A stretch of DNA of 64,000 bases, taken from Guyanagaster necrorhizus. Taxonomy: Eukaryota; Basidiomycota; Agaricomycetes; Agaricales; Physalacriaceae. A model generated the notes under the pieces. The model was not told where the DNA came from. It made no database searches and was given only the letters and a program-made list of their open reading frames with translations. A program made the position numbers and the translations under genes. Positions 24,804-35,712 of the stretch are shown here, in pieces; the first letter of the stretch is position 1; each line of letters starts with the position of its first letter. The stretch lies in assembly GCF_019112545.1 (NCBI RefSeq), contig NW_025064881.1, positions 2,392,591-2,456,590 on the forward strand. The letters run 5' to 3'.

Positions 24804-26312
24804 TTATATCACGATAGATACCCCATAAATGATACCTGATATCACGGCTGCAAAAGCCACCTGTTGCTTCTGACTAGGAAGAAGGACGACGGTTGATGAT
24901 CCTGCGTTGCTAGATGATGTAGTTGTGGATTTTGGTGTTGCGATAGCGGAAGTTGGGCTATATTCGACACCATTGATGGTTGCTGCGACCTCGAATACAG
25001 AACCACCCCCGTACTCATAGAACTACAGGTGGATGAGAAGGCGGAAGAAGCGAAAGAAAAGCAGGCATACATCGACGAGCAAAAAGTTCGGCGCTCGGCT
25101 ATATTCAGCCTCGCACGTCGCAACCTGGGCACCAAGCGAGCCTGTTCCATTGACAGCATTGGTCTCGTTTGCTTTAGCGACATAAGGAACAGGCTCCCCC
25201 AGCACATATCTATCAAGGAAATGGTTGATCAGATACATTTCTGTGGAAGTGTCGCCGTTGGTTCTGTTGACTTCACAGTCGAAAGTAGTATCTGTGACGT
25301 CGTACGCTGTCTCCCAGATATTTGTGAATTCTACGAAGCTCGGATGTCAATGATGGTTCGGGCATCGACGGGATATGGGCCGCTGACCATCAATAAGGTA
25401 TGGTACACTTGCAAAGTCTGCACCGTTGTCCAAGAACGTTATCAGCCGCGTCCCAGCGTCAATGAGCGTGCTTAGAGTCGGCCACGAGTCCCTTGTCAAA
25501 TTCGAGGAAGTTGGAGAGTAGGAGAGTGTATCCAGGCTTGCCGCTTTGAAAACGGTGTCGTATTCAGTCGCGACAAAATTATCCGAGTTCACAATTAGTA
25601 GTGTCACGACTAGAATGCAAAATCTGGATTAGTGGCACGCGGAGAATGGTATGAGGCTATGCACCATCTGCTGTGTTATTTTCCATCCAGGATCTGACTA
25701 CAAGCCGATGAGTAATAAGCTAAATTTAGCACGCAGACGCCTCATACCTTTTCCAAGGTAATCCTCCAATGTCCCTCCATTGTATAATGACTAGATAACA
25801 AGATTCAGATAGATCTGACAAGAGGCGCGCGTTAGACGTACACAACTAGTGTGGCAAAGCTGTATCGTTCCACTGTTGTTATGAGCTTGCATTTGCAGTA
25901 ATCTGATCCCGTCATTTAATTGCTGTGTGACTGCGAGAATATTGCGTTCAGTCCGCAGTCAACCGTGAATAGCGAGAGTAGTACTTGCCATCATAGTCCT
26001 GGTTGGCGGCAACTGCGGGGGGGGGAGGGGGGGGGAGCTCAGGCTCTGAGAATGCACAGCTCGCAGTACTCACGATTATTCGTCCCAACAGCGTAAGAGT
26101 CGTGAGCTCCTACGAATGATACATTGCCATAGCTGACATCGCAGAGCTGCAGAAGCGATGAGAAGCCTCGAAAGAACGGAGGAAAAGAGACAGTGTACCT
26201 GACTGTAACCGTTGCACGTTGTGGCGCGACGGTGAGTGGTGGCTGCATTGGACGCATGGGAGAGTAGGAACAAAGAAGCGACCTGCGCGAGTAACTTGGG
26301 AGAGAAGAGCAT
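24804..26312 (-). CDS. Secreted, probably GPI-anchored PLC-like phosphodiesterase
   Basis: Nine exons (26312-26199, 26146-26074, 26012-25989, 25930-25842, 25790-25748, 25697-25665, 25609-25388, 25330-25071, 25022-24804) give 358 residues. An N-terminal signal peptide (hydrophobic VASLFLLSHASNA) is followed by the PI-PLC X-like fold: FVGAHDSYAVGTNN with the first catalytic His, QLCHTSC with the second His, VVTLLIVNSDNF and RLITFLDNGADF. The C-terminus is Ser/Thr-rich and ends in a hydrophobic tail (VAFAAVISGIIYGVSIVI), typical of a GPI signal. The substrate is unknown. Intron 25931-25988 begins with GCAAGT, the textbook GC donor, and keeps DYDVTQQLNDG in frame. Confidence 0.88.
26017..26035 (+). 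repeat. G9-A-G9 tract inside an intron
   Basis: On the coding (minus) strand this is the polypyrimidine tract C9-T-C9 just before the acceptor of intron 26013-26073 in the PLC-like gene. Confidence 0.85.
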
Positions 26313-26656
26313 GTGTGAGATTAGCTGTCAGTAAAGAATGAAAAGGGGAATAGCAATAAGTAAGCAGCGAGAGAGATGGTGATGATGTTCAAAAGAACAA
26401 AGCCAACAGCTTTATTTAAATAAATTACACACCAGGCCCTCGGCACTGCGGCACGTGTATCCGGTGTACATGTACTCTGCTCCAGCGCAGCATGCATTGC
26501 TCATTCAATAAAATAAGATTGTAAACAAGTAGTAGTAGAGCAGAGTACAGCCCCCCCGTAAGCCCCGCACCTTTCGGCCGTTCAACCAACGTCGCAGTGA
26601 TCGCTGCCCTGACCATTTTTGGAGATCTGCAACTGTCAATCCTGTAGGAGGTCTAC
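26313..26656. other. Intergenic stretch
   Basis: Promoter side of the PLC-like gene and 3' region of the glucosidase gene. It contains AT-rich elements near 26411-26427 and a C-run near 26550. No gene was seen. Confidence 0.4.
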
Positions 26657-29600
26657 TCAAACATCTACAATGATCTCCCAATCCTTCGTGATAAGCACAG
26701 CCGGATCCTTGATGACTAACACTCCTACCGCCTTCTTACCCTTGTCAGCCGCAACGGTTTTGTACATCCACGCCAGTGGCTCCTCCCTCCCCACAACCCT
26801 CACCTCCTTCGGCTCATTCGCTAGCCCAAGAATACTAACCTTCTCCACCCTCACATCTTTAATGCTCTCCTCGTATTCTCCTTCTCGCTCAGCAGACAGA
26901 TTCTTATTAGCCAACTTCACCCCCTTCTTCCCGTTCTTCTCAGCGATAAACTCTCTCCACACGTAATCGCCGTCCTGGTAGGCCAACCCATCACCGTCGT
27001 CGAGGTACAAGTCTCCTTTAGCAGAGAAACCCGTTTTGTCTAAAGCTACGCGTAGGGTGAATGGATCGTAGGCCATTAACGGGCTGGATCGGCGAGGCCG
27101 CTCACGCGTGGGAATGATGGAACCACCACGAATGTATAGCGGAATAGTAGACAGCTCAAGGGGGACGGTTATCTGTTTGCCTTTGGAGGAGCCGTATGAA
27201 GGAGCTTCGGTGAAGTAGTTGTAATACACCTGGTCTTCGGCAAGGTACACCGTCGTTTCCGTAATGTCTTTTTTCGTAACAGGCTTGACGAGTAATCCGG
27301 AGGAGCCAACGAAGAACTGATCATCGATCTCGAAACCTTCCTTGTCCTTGGGGAACATCACATAGTGCGGTCTGTATATGCGATGAATAACCGAAGAAAA
27401 GAAACATAATCAAGACCCATGCCTTAGAACTGGCACGCCCGTCCTTGAAGATTCCCAGAACACGGTGTACCAAACAGGCAACATCGAGTAACGAAGACGT
27501 AGGATATCCTTTATCATTCCTTTGTGAGGCTCATCAAGAAGGAATGGCTCTCGTCTCTTCGTGTCAATATGCGCATGCGCTCGGAAGAAGGGTGAAAATA
27601 TGCCGACTTGATACCACCGAACGAGCATCTCCATATCTGGATTCCCGAAGAATCCGCCAACGTCGGCTTTTATAGTTTGTCAGTAAAGTCCATCCTACAG
27701 AAAGGAAGAATATAACTCACACCCGGCAAAGGTCATCCCAGCTATGCCGTTAGCAAGGACCATTTGTACGCCGGCCGTCATGTGGTCCCAAGTACCAAGA
27801 TTGTCACCTGTCCATGTAGCACCAAAGCGTTGAGAGCCAGCATAGAATGAACGCGTCAAAACGAAAGGTCGCTTGTGAGGTGTGGTGCGTTCCGCAACAG
27901 CTTGAGAAGTAAGATTATGCTACGAATAGCCTGAATTTATGCTGTGGCGATAGAATTGGGATACACACGAAAAGCATTCCATTAATGTTGTGGATATCGC
28001 GATGCTCCCATCCCCCGTAATGAATGTTATCTTTCGGCATTGTGATTTCCGGTCCATTAAAGACCGATGGCTAGAGGATGGTCAGCAAAGAATTAGAATA
28101 GAGGATACACAGCCCACCTCATTCATGTCATTCCAGATATGGACAGCATCTGTGCTGTTAGTCCATGACCACCCATTCTCCCTTTGGAACTTGAAAATAG
28201 ATTTCCACCAGTCCCAAGATGCGGGGTTGAACATATCAATCCAGGAACTGCTACCTGACCAACACCAACCCTCGTATTCACCCTCACCACTCTTCGGCTT
28301 CACAAGGATTCCCAAATCAGACGCTTCTTGATAAACTGGATAGTTGGAGGTACGTTTCAAATGAGGATCAATGATGACGACCATCTTCCTCGCCACTGCG
28401 GCTACGTCATTCGTCATTTCAATTGGGTCTGGGAAAGTCTTCTGGTCCCAGATGAAGTACTTGTGTTCCTCTGCGTACTCGATATCGAGCCAGAAGACGT
28501 CAACAGGCATATCCTCCTCGTCGAACCGCTTCTGCACTATGCGAACGTCGTCAGTGCTCACGTAGTTCCATCTGCATTGGTGGTATCCAAGACTCCAATG
28601 CGCAGGTAATGGTGTATAACCAGTAAGACGAGCGTACTGAGCGAATACATCTTTGGGGGTAGGTCCCGGAAGGAGAAACACGTCCATAATACCAGATTCG
28701 GATATCCAGTGGGAGTGCGAAGACTGAGAGGTGGGATGGTGAACGTCAATCCAAGTTTCGGACGCAACAGCGTGAAAGATAGCAACGGTCGAGTCCGTAG
28801 AGTGTGCATGCATGACAGGAATGGAGCCGTATAGGGACATGGTGGACGAAGCGAGGTATTCAAACACGTCGGCATTGTACAGTCGATATGGATCGCTAAA
28901 AGTCGCGTCATCTCCTGTGGTACTAGGTAATGCCAGACGAGTAGCATGCTGGGGAACACCATACACAGTCCCATGGTTAGGAAACGTGATGTCCAGAGAA
29001 AGGGATTCAGGACCTAAACACAGCTCAACCCAACACGAATTCTGAGTAATTGTGAGCACACCTTTCGGCTTGGAATCCGTCCAAGAATTAAACTTCTCGT
29101 CCCAAAATGTATCCTCTTCTTCACCCTCAAACCATGCACGAGGATTCCCTGCTTTTATGGGGACTTGAGACTCCTCGCTGGCCTCATCTGCCTGCACATC
29201 GGGAGGAGATTCCTTGTTACGGAAATGCTCCATGTGCAAAAGACCTTGTCCGTTCAAAATGACCTGTTCTCTCCCCTTCCGTAGCAATGTCACGCGCAGG
29301 GGCTCGTATGCAATGACCACAGACAGATCACCGTATACAGCGCGTACATCCTTCTTCCCCGCCGCCCACTGAACAACTTTGCTGACCACGGGCTCCGCTG
29401 CTAATGCCCACGATGCGGCCTCATCGTATCTTTTTCGTAGACCATCTTTCTCATCCATCCGTACTCGTACAACGCCATCTTCATGTACTCGCACTTCCAG
29501 TTCGAACTTGATTTCAGGGTATAATGATGATTTGACTGCAGCAGTAACCACTGCTTCGCCGGGCGATATAGAGACCGACGACGGATCGACAGAGTAAGGA

Positions 29601-29764
29601 GATTTCCAGGTCGATGTGGCGTCCTTTGCACGAGCAGAAAGAGCGCGACCTCGTCGACAGAACCCAGACTGGGAACATGTTTTCCAATCATTGGTTTTTA
29701 CTGAGAGGGCGTCGGGGGCTAGAATGGCGAAGAATAGAGCCCCAAAGAGCACGGAAGCGCGCAT
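26657..29764 (-). CDS. ROT2: Glucosidase II alpha subunit (GH31)
   Basis: ER enzyme that trims the inner two glucoses from N-glycans during glycoprotein folding control. Signal peptide [20 protein letters not shown], then the conserved [15 protein letters not shown]31 motifs: [13 protein letters not shown], the nucleophile [15 protein letters not shown] spanning an intron, [12 protein letters not shown] (acid/base Asp region) and [10 protein letters not shown]. Exons 29764-29062, 29013-28118, 28070-27969, 27919-27721, 27666-27423 (or 27417) and 27371-26657 give 952 (or 954) residues. Intron 29014-29061 is 48 nt and in frame. The last intron starts either with GC (GCATGG, joining VLR to PHYVMFP as in homologues) or with a weak GT 6 nt downstream that adds His-Gly. 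Confidence 0.95.
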
Positions 29765-30119
29765 TTCACTCTTCAACGATGAAAGCAGAGTTCCACGTCA
29801 ATGTCGTACAATATTTGGCGAGCCCCCTCTCTAGATGGCCTTGCCAAGCTCTGACGTACATGCTACTCCGCCCAACTCCCACCTGGCGCACAAGCTCGAG
29901 CAATAACATCTTTGCAGCCCACACCAAATAGTGAAATCGTAACTCTATAATGAATTTTCTTCACGCTAGTACTTATCCCGAAGTGCAAGTGATGATATAC
30001 TCGGTTCTGAGGTGAAGGACCAAGCTCTTTACGTCAGGCATCTTTGTGGGCCGAATGCGTGCGGTATCAACGGACTCTTTTACTCCAACACGCGACCATT
30101 TTGACGCTTTAGCGGACAA
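29765..30119. promoter_or_regulatory. Divergent promoter region, ROT2 / AYR1-like
   Basis: A 355 nt gap between two divergent start codons. It must hold both promoters. No distinct motif was identified with confidence. Confidence 0.45.
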
Positions 30120-31153
30120 ATGCCCAAAAATTGCGTAGTTGTCGTAACTGGGTGCTCTACTGGAGGCATAGGTTTTGCATTGTGCGTGTCCGTCCTTAGT
30201 CAACTCGTGGTAGCACCCATCAATCTTTTCAAGATGCGAGCGATTTGCTCAGCAGGGATGCAAGGTCTATGCCACCTCGCGAAATGTGGAGACCATGCAA
30301 GGATTCAAGGATCCCAATGGCATTGAAATCCTTGCCTTGGATGTCACGAGCGATGAAGACGTTCAGCGAGTTATTCAGCACATATCCGATACGGAGGGTA
30401 GAGTCGACATAGTGGTCAACAATGCAGCAACCCCAGCTATTGGTACGTACCTTTTCTTATAGGTCCTGCTATCACACTCATTCGAGAAATTAGGCCCTCT
30501 GATTGACCAGTCCATGGAAATAATCAAGCGCACTTATAATACCAACACATTTTCCGTCATACGCATGTGCAAGACTGTCATTCCCATCATGGCAAAGCGA
30601 CACAGTGGACTTATCGTGAATATAGGTAGATTCCACACTCTCCAAAGATATTCCAGCTCTTAATGAAGTCATAGGTTCCATCGTTGGAGAAATGTAAGTC
30701 GTCTCCTTCCCACCCATCAGATTCATGTTGATTTCCACACGTAGTCCAACACCCTGGCATGGAGCATATTCATCTTCCAAAGCAGCAGTCCAGAACATAA
30801 GCGAAGTGCTCTCAATGGAGTGTCGTCCGCTTGGAATAAATGTTATGCACGTGGCTCCTGGTTCTGTCACGTCCAACTTTTCCAGAAATCAGGAGAAATG
30901 GTTCAGCTTGCCAGAGAATACTCTATATGCCACATTTCTTCCCAACATCATGGAGAGAATGTATGCCAGCCAGACCAAGTCGTCCATGTCTAATGAGGAG
31001 TTTGCCAAGCACATTGTAGACAAGGCGTTGGCAAAGCCTCCTCCCTCCTACATCTCCGTTGGAGGGAATGCTTTACTCTTCTGGGTGTTCAAATGGCTGC
31101 CGAGGGCATGGGTGCTTGGGCTGTTATGGAGGTTGTATTCAAAGAAGGAATAA
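30120..31153 (+). CDS. AYR1: AYR1-type short-chain dehydrogenase/reductase
   Basis: Exons 30120-30181, 30234-30442, 30494-30625, 30675-30693 (19 nt) and 30745-31153 give 276 residues. Classical SDR signature: VVVTGCSTGGIGFAL (cofactor loop), LALDVTSDEDVQ, DIVVNNAATPAIG, IVNIGSIVGEIPTP and the catalytic AYSSSKAAVQN (Tyr, Lys). The C-terminal hydrophobic segment (LLFWVFKWLPRAWVLGLLW) could attach the enzyme to ER or lipid-droplet membranes, as in yeast AYR1, the 1-acyl-dihydroxyacetone-phosphate reductase of lipid synthesis. The family call is firm; the exact substrate is inferred. Confidence 0.85.
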
Positions 31154-31425
31154 TAGTCAACGCGTTGTTGATTTCGATAGTTTAGTTATTGATATAACTA
31201 TGCGATTTCTTCAAGCGTAGCGAGCGGCCTTGTACAAAGCGAAGCAGTCTCCATGCTTCAAGCTGGAAACCAATATGCCTTGTGTGTACATTTGCGTATA
31301 TAGATTACAAGTGATGGATGAGTGCGTATTATGAGTAGATATGCGACAAGAGTTCGAGGACTTGCAGAGATGACGACACTTATGAGGGGTAGCATACTGG
31401 CAAAGAATAGGACGGTGAGACCTAG

Positions 31426-33421
31426 TTAGAGCCCGGCACCAACTCGACGGAGAACCCCACTGCTTGGCTTTGCTTCCCTTCCAGCTGCAGCGCCCGCTCT
31501 ATTTGTACCGAAAACAGGAGCAGGCAATCTAGAGGTGCTGGATACTGGGCGTGGGATAGTAGATGCTGGCCGACTCTCCCTCTGCCCAACGTGAGTACTG
31601 ACCGCAGGTCGAACAATGCTTTTCACATCCCTGGCCGGTGCTTTGGGCTTCCCCGTACCAATTGCCTTGAGAGCATCCCGGACAGCGTTCAGATCAGCTG
31701 TTTTTGCAGGCTGCATATTACCCCACTGGGCAACTGCGTCAGATAGCAACACTTTTTTGGGTCTATGTCTGTTGCTCTTTGGCATGTGTCCAAGTCCTCC
31801 AACCCCTCGTGGCACTTCCCTATTCTCGATCAGAGACACACGGCGAGGACCAGAAGATGAACTATTTGATACCGATTTGGGAGGTGCCGCAACAGGAGCA
31901 TGGCGTTCAGATTCGCTGGCCTTCGCTGAGGTAGGTGTGTCTGATTGAACTGGAGGCGATAACTTCCTCTCAGTGTGAGCTGGAGGTCGTGTGGACAAGC
32001 GGCGATCTGGAGGAGGCGCTATTGCCGCCGCCACCGTCTTTGTCCGCTTGACAATGCGCAACGCATGGATAGGAGGTGGTACGACAGGATGAAGATTCTT
32101 GGATGGAGCAGGCGTCATCGGTGGATCTCCGGTCGAAGGAAAAATTACGTGGGCATCATCGCACTGCGGCGAGTTTTCAGGAACAACAGCGTGGGTAGCT
32201 ATTTTCTTGTCAAAACGCAGAACTCACATGAAGAAATATTAAACTTACGTGTATACGTCTTTGCCGTAACGACGAGTAGCGGAGAGTCGGTGTCATTAAG
32301 GGGCTGGACATGCGTCGCAGAGTAAGGGTATCCTTCTACCATGTCGGTCAGGGAAACAGAAACAGCTCAAATGGAAATCTACTTACTGGTCTGAGGGCTG
32401 TCCTCCGACGGTAAAGGGATGTTAGCAGCGACATTGACGACATCTTCCCCACCTGGAAAGACACTCAGAGGCTGCAAACTGATTGTAAGACTATCACTTT
32501 ACCTGAACATGTTATCACGCCCGTCGTCTCTTCTTCATCTCCCGAAGTAATGTCAAAGTCATGGGATCGTGAACCCAGGAATGATATTTTATCGGTCAGC
32601 AAATCAAAACTTGATTCAGCCAAGTCGAACTGAAGCTGGAAAGAGGCATGTAGATCCAAGGACTGGCGATCATGGTCGCATATAGGCGGCGGCAGTTGTC
32701 TTGGACGAGGGGTAGGAACATCAAGTTCGTTCATGTCGATTGGCGACGATGGAAGTGGGATATTCGTTGGAGAGGCCTCCAATACATTACGGAATGGAGA
32801 TGTGATGAAATCAGGAATGTCTGGAGAAGGGAACGTCGGTTTCGAAGCCGCGAAGGAAATGCCAGCCGAGGTCACTGCGTCGACTAGAGAGGAAAGGGAA
32901 GACTGTGGTTGAGTCACAGAGTCACTGGCAGCTGCAGGGTGGGTATACTGCTTCTGGCGCATCAGCAAACGCTTGTGAGCTACGGGCGTAATCTCTCGTT
33001 CCATCCGAAGTTCAGCGAACGGTGTGCGAGGGTTCAAACGAGGAGTCGCAACGATATTTACGCTACTTGGGGCCTTCGGTGTTTTACCAACTTGTCCCAG
33101 GATGACCGTACTATCCTCGTCTTCTGACTCTTCGTCCTCTCTAATCTCTTCCAGCACCTCGTTCATAAGCAACGTGTTGTCTACAGTGACATCTCCAACA
33201 TCGATAAGACGACACTTGAGTGGGACAGGCTGGAGGCAGGCTTCGGGTTTCAAGGCCCCATTAAAAAAAGATACCATCGTCACATCCCCCAACGGCATGT
33301 TATTCTCCTTCTCTGAGTCGTAATCATCCAATTCAACAGAACTATCGCCTCCATTCCGCTGAGAGACAGAACTGAACAGAGGGTCGAACAGATTGAGAAG
33401 GCTTTCTCTAGGGCGATTCAT
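31426..33421 (-). CDS. Unknown protein with KEN-box and D-box-like degrons
   Basis: Exons 33421-32503, 32452-32387, 32335-32249 and 32198-31426 give 614 residues. I do not recognise a family. The protein is low-complexity, with many Ser/Thr-Pro pairs and a basic C-terminal third (SNRHRPKKVLLSDAV). Near the N-terminus are RESL (residues 5-8, RxxL pattern) and a KEN box (residues 38-40, in an acidic context), together resembling anaphase-promoting complex degrons. It shares a 205 nt divergent promoter with SLD2. A cell-cycle-regulated role is an inference from these motifs and that neighbour. Confidence 0.7.
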
Positions 33422-33626
33422 GGCGGCTCTGAATAGACGCAGAGGATGGGAAAAAGCCAAGGATATCCGCAAGGGTGGTGAAGCAATTCTGCACCTTGTG
33501 CAACGCCACTCAGCCAATCGCCGCGTTCGGCTTGGTCTTGTTTACTCAAACATAGGTAACGTGACCGTTGCGTCCTGCATTGTTCACTGCCCTTGGCAAT
33601 TTTTTGACCAGATACTTGCCTTCACT
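33422..33626. promoter_or_regulatory. Bidirectional promoter, degron protein / SLD2
   Basis: The 205 nt between divergent ATGs contains a CCAAT box in the context AGCCAATCGC near 33510. No MCB-type ACGCGT element was seen. Confidence 0.5.
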
Positions 33627-35247
33627 ATGTCGGACCTTGCAACGGTAAAGGCAGAGATCAAGGCATGGGAACGAGACTTCAAGACAAAGTATAGCCGGTT
33701 AGCACAGGTGCAGGATATCAAGGAGCATCCGGATATTGGTGCGTCGCGGCGATTCTCTTGATGGGAAATGAAAATGAACAACTCGTGCAGAGGCCAAATA
33801 CAAACTATACAAGGCCTTGGGCAAAGCTTCTGCCGCCAAGAGTCGCGCTACATCTTCCAGCACATCCATCACTCCGTCGAAAGCACAAAAACACGAATTT
33901 TCGCGTTTGCTGCCTAAAGCCCGTGCCGGCGAAACAACGGCACCCTTGTCTACCTTTAATCCCTTTTCTCCACAAAAGAATAAAGGAAAACAGAAAGATG
34001 TGCTTCCGGTCATCAAAGATTTCCAGTCGAATCCGTTTGCTACACCTTCCAGAGTAAAATCTCGGGCACCTATCCGAGAGGTGTCCCCGCTTTCCGTTGC
34101 TCCCTTCCAGCCGTTGGTATTCCCTGCCGCAAGCACTGTACCGGAGCCAACGAGTGCTGTCACCAGAGCACGAAAACGCCTACGCGGCGAACCGGTTTCC
34201 CCTTCCCCCAGTAAAGAGAAGCGTCGACGGGTAGCTTCTGGGCATACCCTTACCTTTTCACGAAAAGATCCACCATCCGGTGATAACGATGAAGATTATT
34301 CTCATGTTGGAAACTTATCATTTGTTGATGACTCCCCCGTTAAAAGTTCGAATGGATTCAAGTTGTTGTTCGATGACACGAAACAGTCTAAATCACTATT
34401 TCCTCGCTCCAAGACAGCTCATTCTTCCTCGGATGTCTTCTCTTCATCTACCGATGAGGAGATGGACTGGCAAGTTCCGCAAAGTCTCGAGACAAATACC
34501 GTGCCTCATAACAGCAAAGGCAACGGGAGGCCCTTTCCCTATTCTGAAGTTCCTTCCAACGTCCATCAAAAGCCTCAAGGTGCTTCTAAGAAGACTACAC
34601 AAGCGCCTGTCTACATCGCTGCACCCAAGCTTCGGAAACGTGTATTATCTAATGCAGATGCAGTCGAGTCTTCATCCCACAACCGTGCCTCTTCCCTGAT
34701 TCCTCCTTCTCCGCTACCCGATGCTTCGAAACGGAGCCACGGCTCCTTCAATGGAAAAGGGAAAGTGGCCCGTTACAATGGACGGAAGAAGGCCAAGTTA
34801 ACCGCTACTACTTTAGATACTGACAACGACGACGAAGAGTCGGATGAAAAGGTTAAGGTAGTGCATCGAACTTATGGATCACCTCGTAAAGATATGTTGG
34901 GGCAGAACTCAGATGTCGACGCCGATGATACTTTTGATGCCCCCTCGCACCCGCACATTGTGGGTGATGAACAGGACACTGGCAGATTTGATGTCGATCT
35001 TCCCGACAGATTTCGTCATGTTTTGGCGTTTTCGCCGTCTGAATTACAGATGCGTGACTACCAGGAGTTCCGGGTTATCGAAGGTCTGTTATATGGACGG
35101 AGAGCGGATCATTACGATCCGTCGAGGGGTGGCGAGATTTGGGATGTTGGGGAGGATGAGCACGGCGGCCGACAATTGGCGGTGGCGGATGAAAGTGAGG
35201 ACGACTGGCAAGGTGAGCCTGTGGCATGGGAGCTCGGAGAACTATAG
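33627..35247 (+). CDS. SLD2: DNA replication regulator SLD2 (DRC1)
   Basis: Exons 33627-33738 and 33791-35247 give 522 residues. The N-terminal 45 residues carry the family signature TVKAEIKAWERDFKTKYSR followed by KEHPDIEAKYKLYKAL. This is the region shared with the N-terminus of RecQ4 helicases and required for Dpb11/GINS-dependent CMG assembly. The middle is basic and disordered with many Ser-Pro/Thr-Pro sites, as expected for a CDK substrate (for example VSPLS, DDSPVKSS). The C-terminal segment DYQEFRVIEGLLYGRRADHY is also conserved in fungal homologues, as I recall. Overlapping frames at 34280-34699 and 34874-35302 are shadows. Confidence 0.88.
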
Positions 35248-35712
35248 TGTACTGCGTACTGTTTCTTATTCAATCATTCGGAAGGCATTGTTGTATTCAT
35301 AGATACGCCCAATCAACACGTTGCGGAGTATCACAGCCCAAGTCCTTGCAACACACCTAGCACACGAGTTTGCCCAGGTTTAACCATTCTCAGAGTTGCA
35401 ACGGCTACTTGCCTCTGTAACCGAAATTCCCATCCTCAAATTAACTACGCACGGTGCTGCTCTTCTACCGTTACGTTGAGAGTGAATTGATTTACAGATA
35501 TTCGTAACTTTCACTTCGACGTCCATCCTGTATCCTCGTGTCCAATCCCAGCCCGAAGCCGCGTACAAATCAATCACAGCAGCAAGTCCTCGATCGACTC
35601 GTCATCCTCAACGTAGGCTTCCTGCGCGCGGAACACCAGTAAACAGGCCCCACAGGGCGTGTACTTCATGCACGATTTGTCTTAAGTACTTGACCCCAGA
35701 GACGCTCCCCAT
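35248..35712. other. Intergenic region with a short minus-strand ORF
   Basis: 3' region of SLD2 and promoter of the F-box-like gene. The only item worth noting is a 31-codon minus-strand ORF (listed separately). Confidence 0.4.
35574..35669 (-). CDS. Short ORF (31 codons) with CxxC and acidic tail, possible microprotein
   Basis: An ATG-to-TGA frame, too short for routine gene calling. It begins MKYTPCGAC, has a short hydrophobic stretch, and ends in an acidic helix-like tail (YVEDDESIEDLLL). The composition looks protein-like, but there is no family recognition and chance is possible. It lies head to head with the F-box-like gene. Confidence 0.2.
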   Translation of the reverse strand: MKYTPCGACLLVFRAQEAYVEDDESIEDLLL

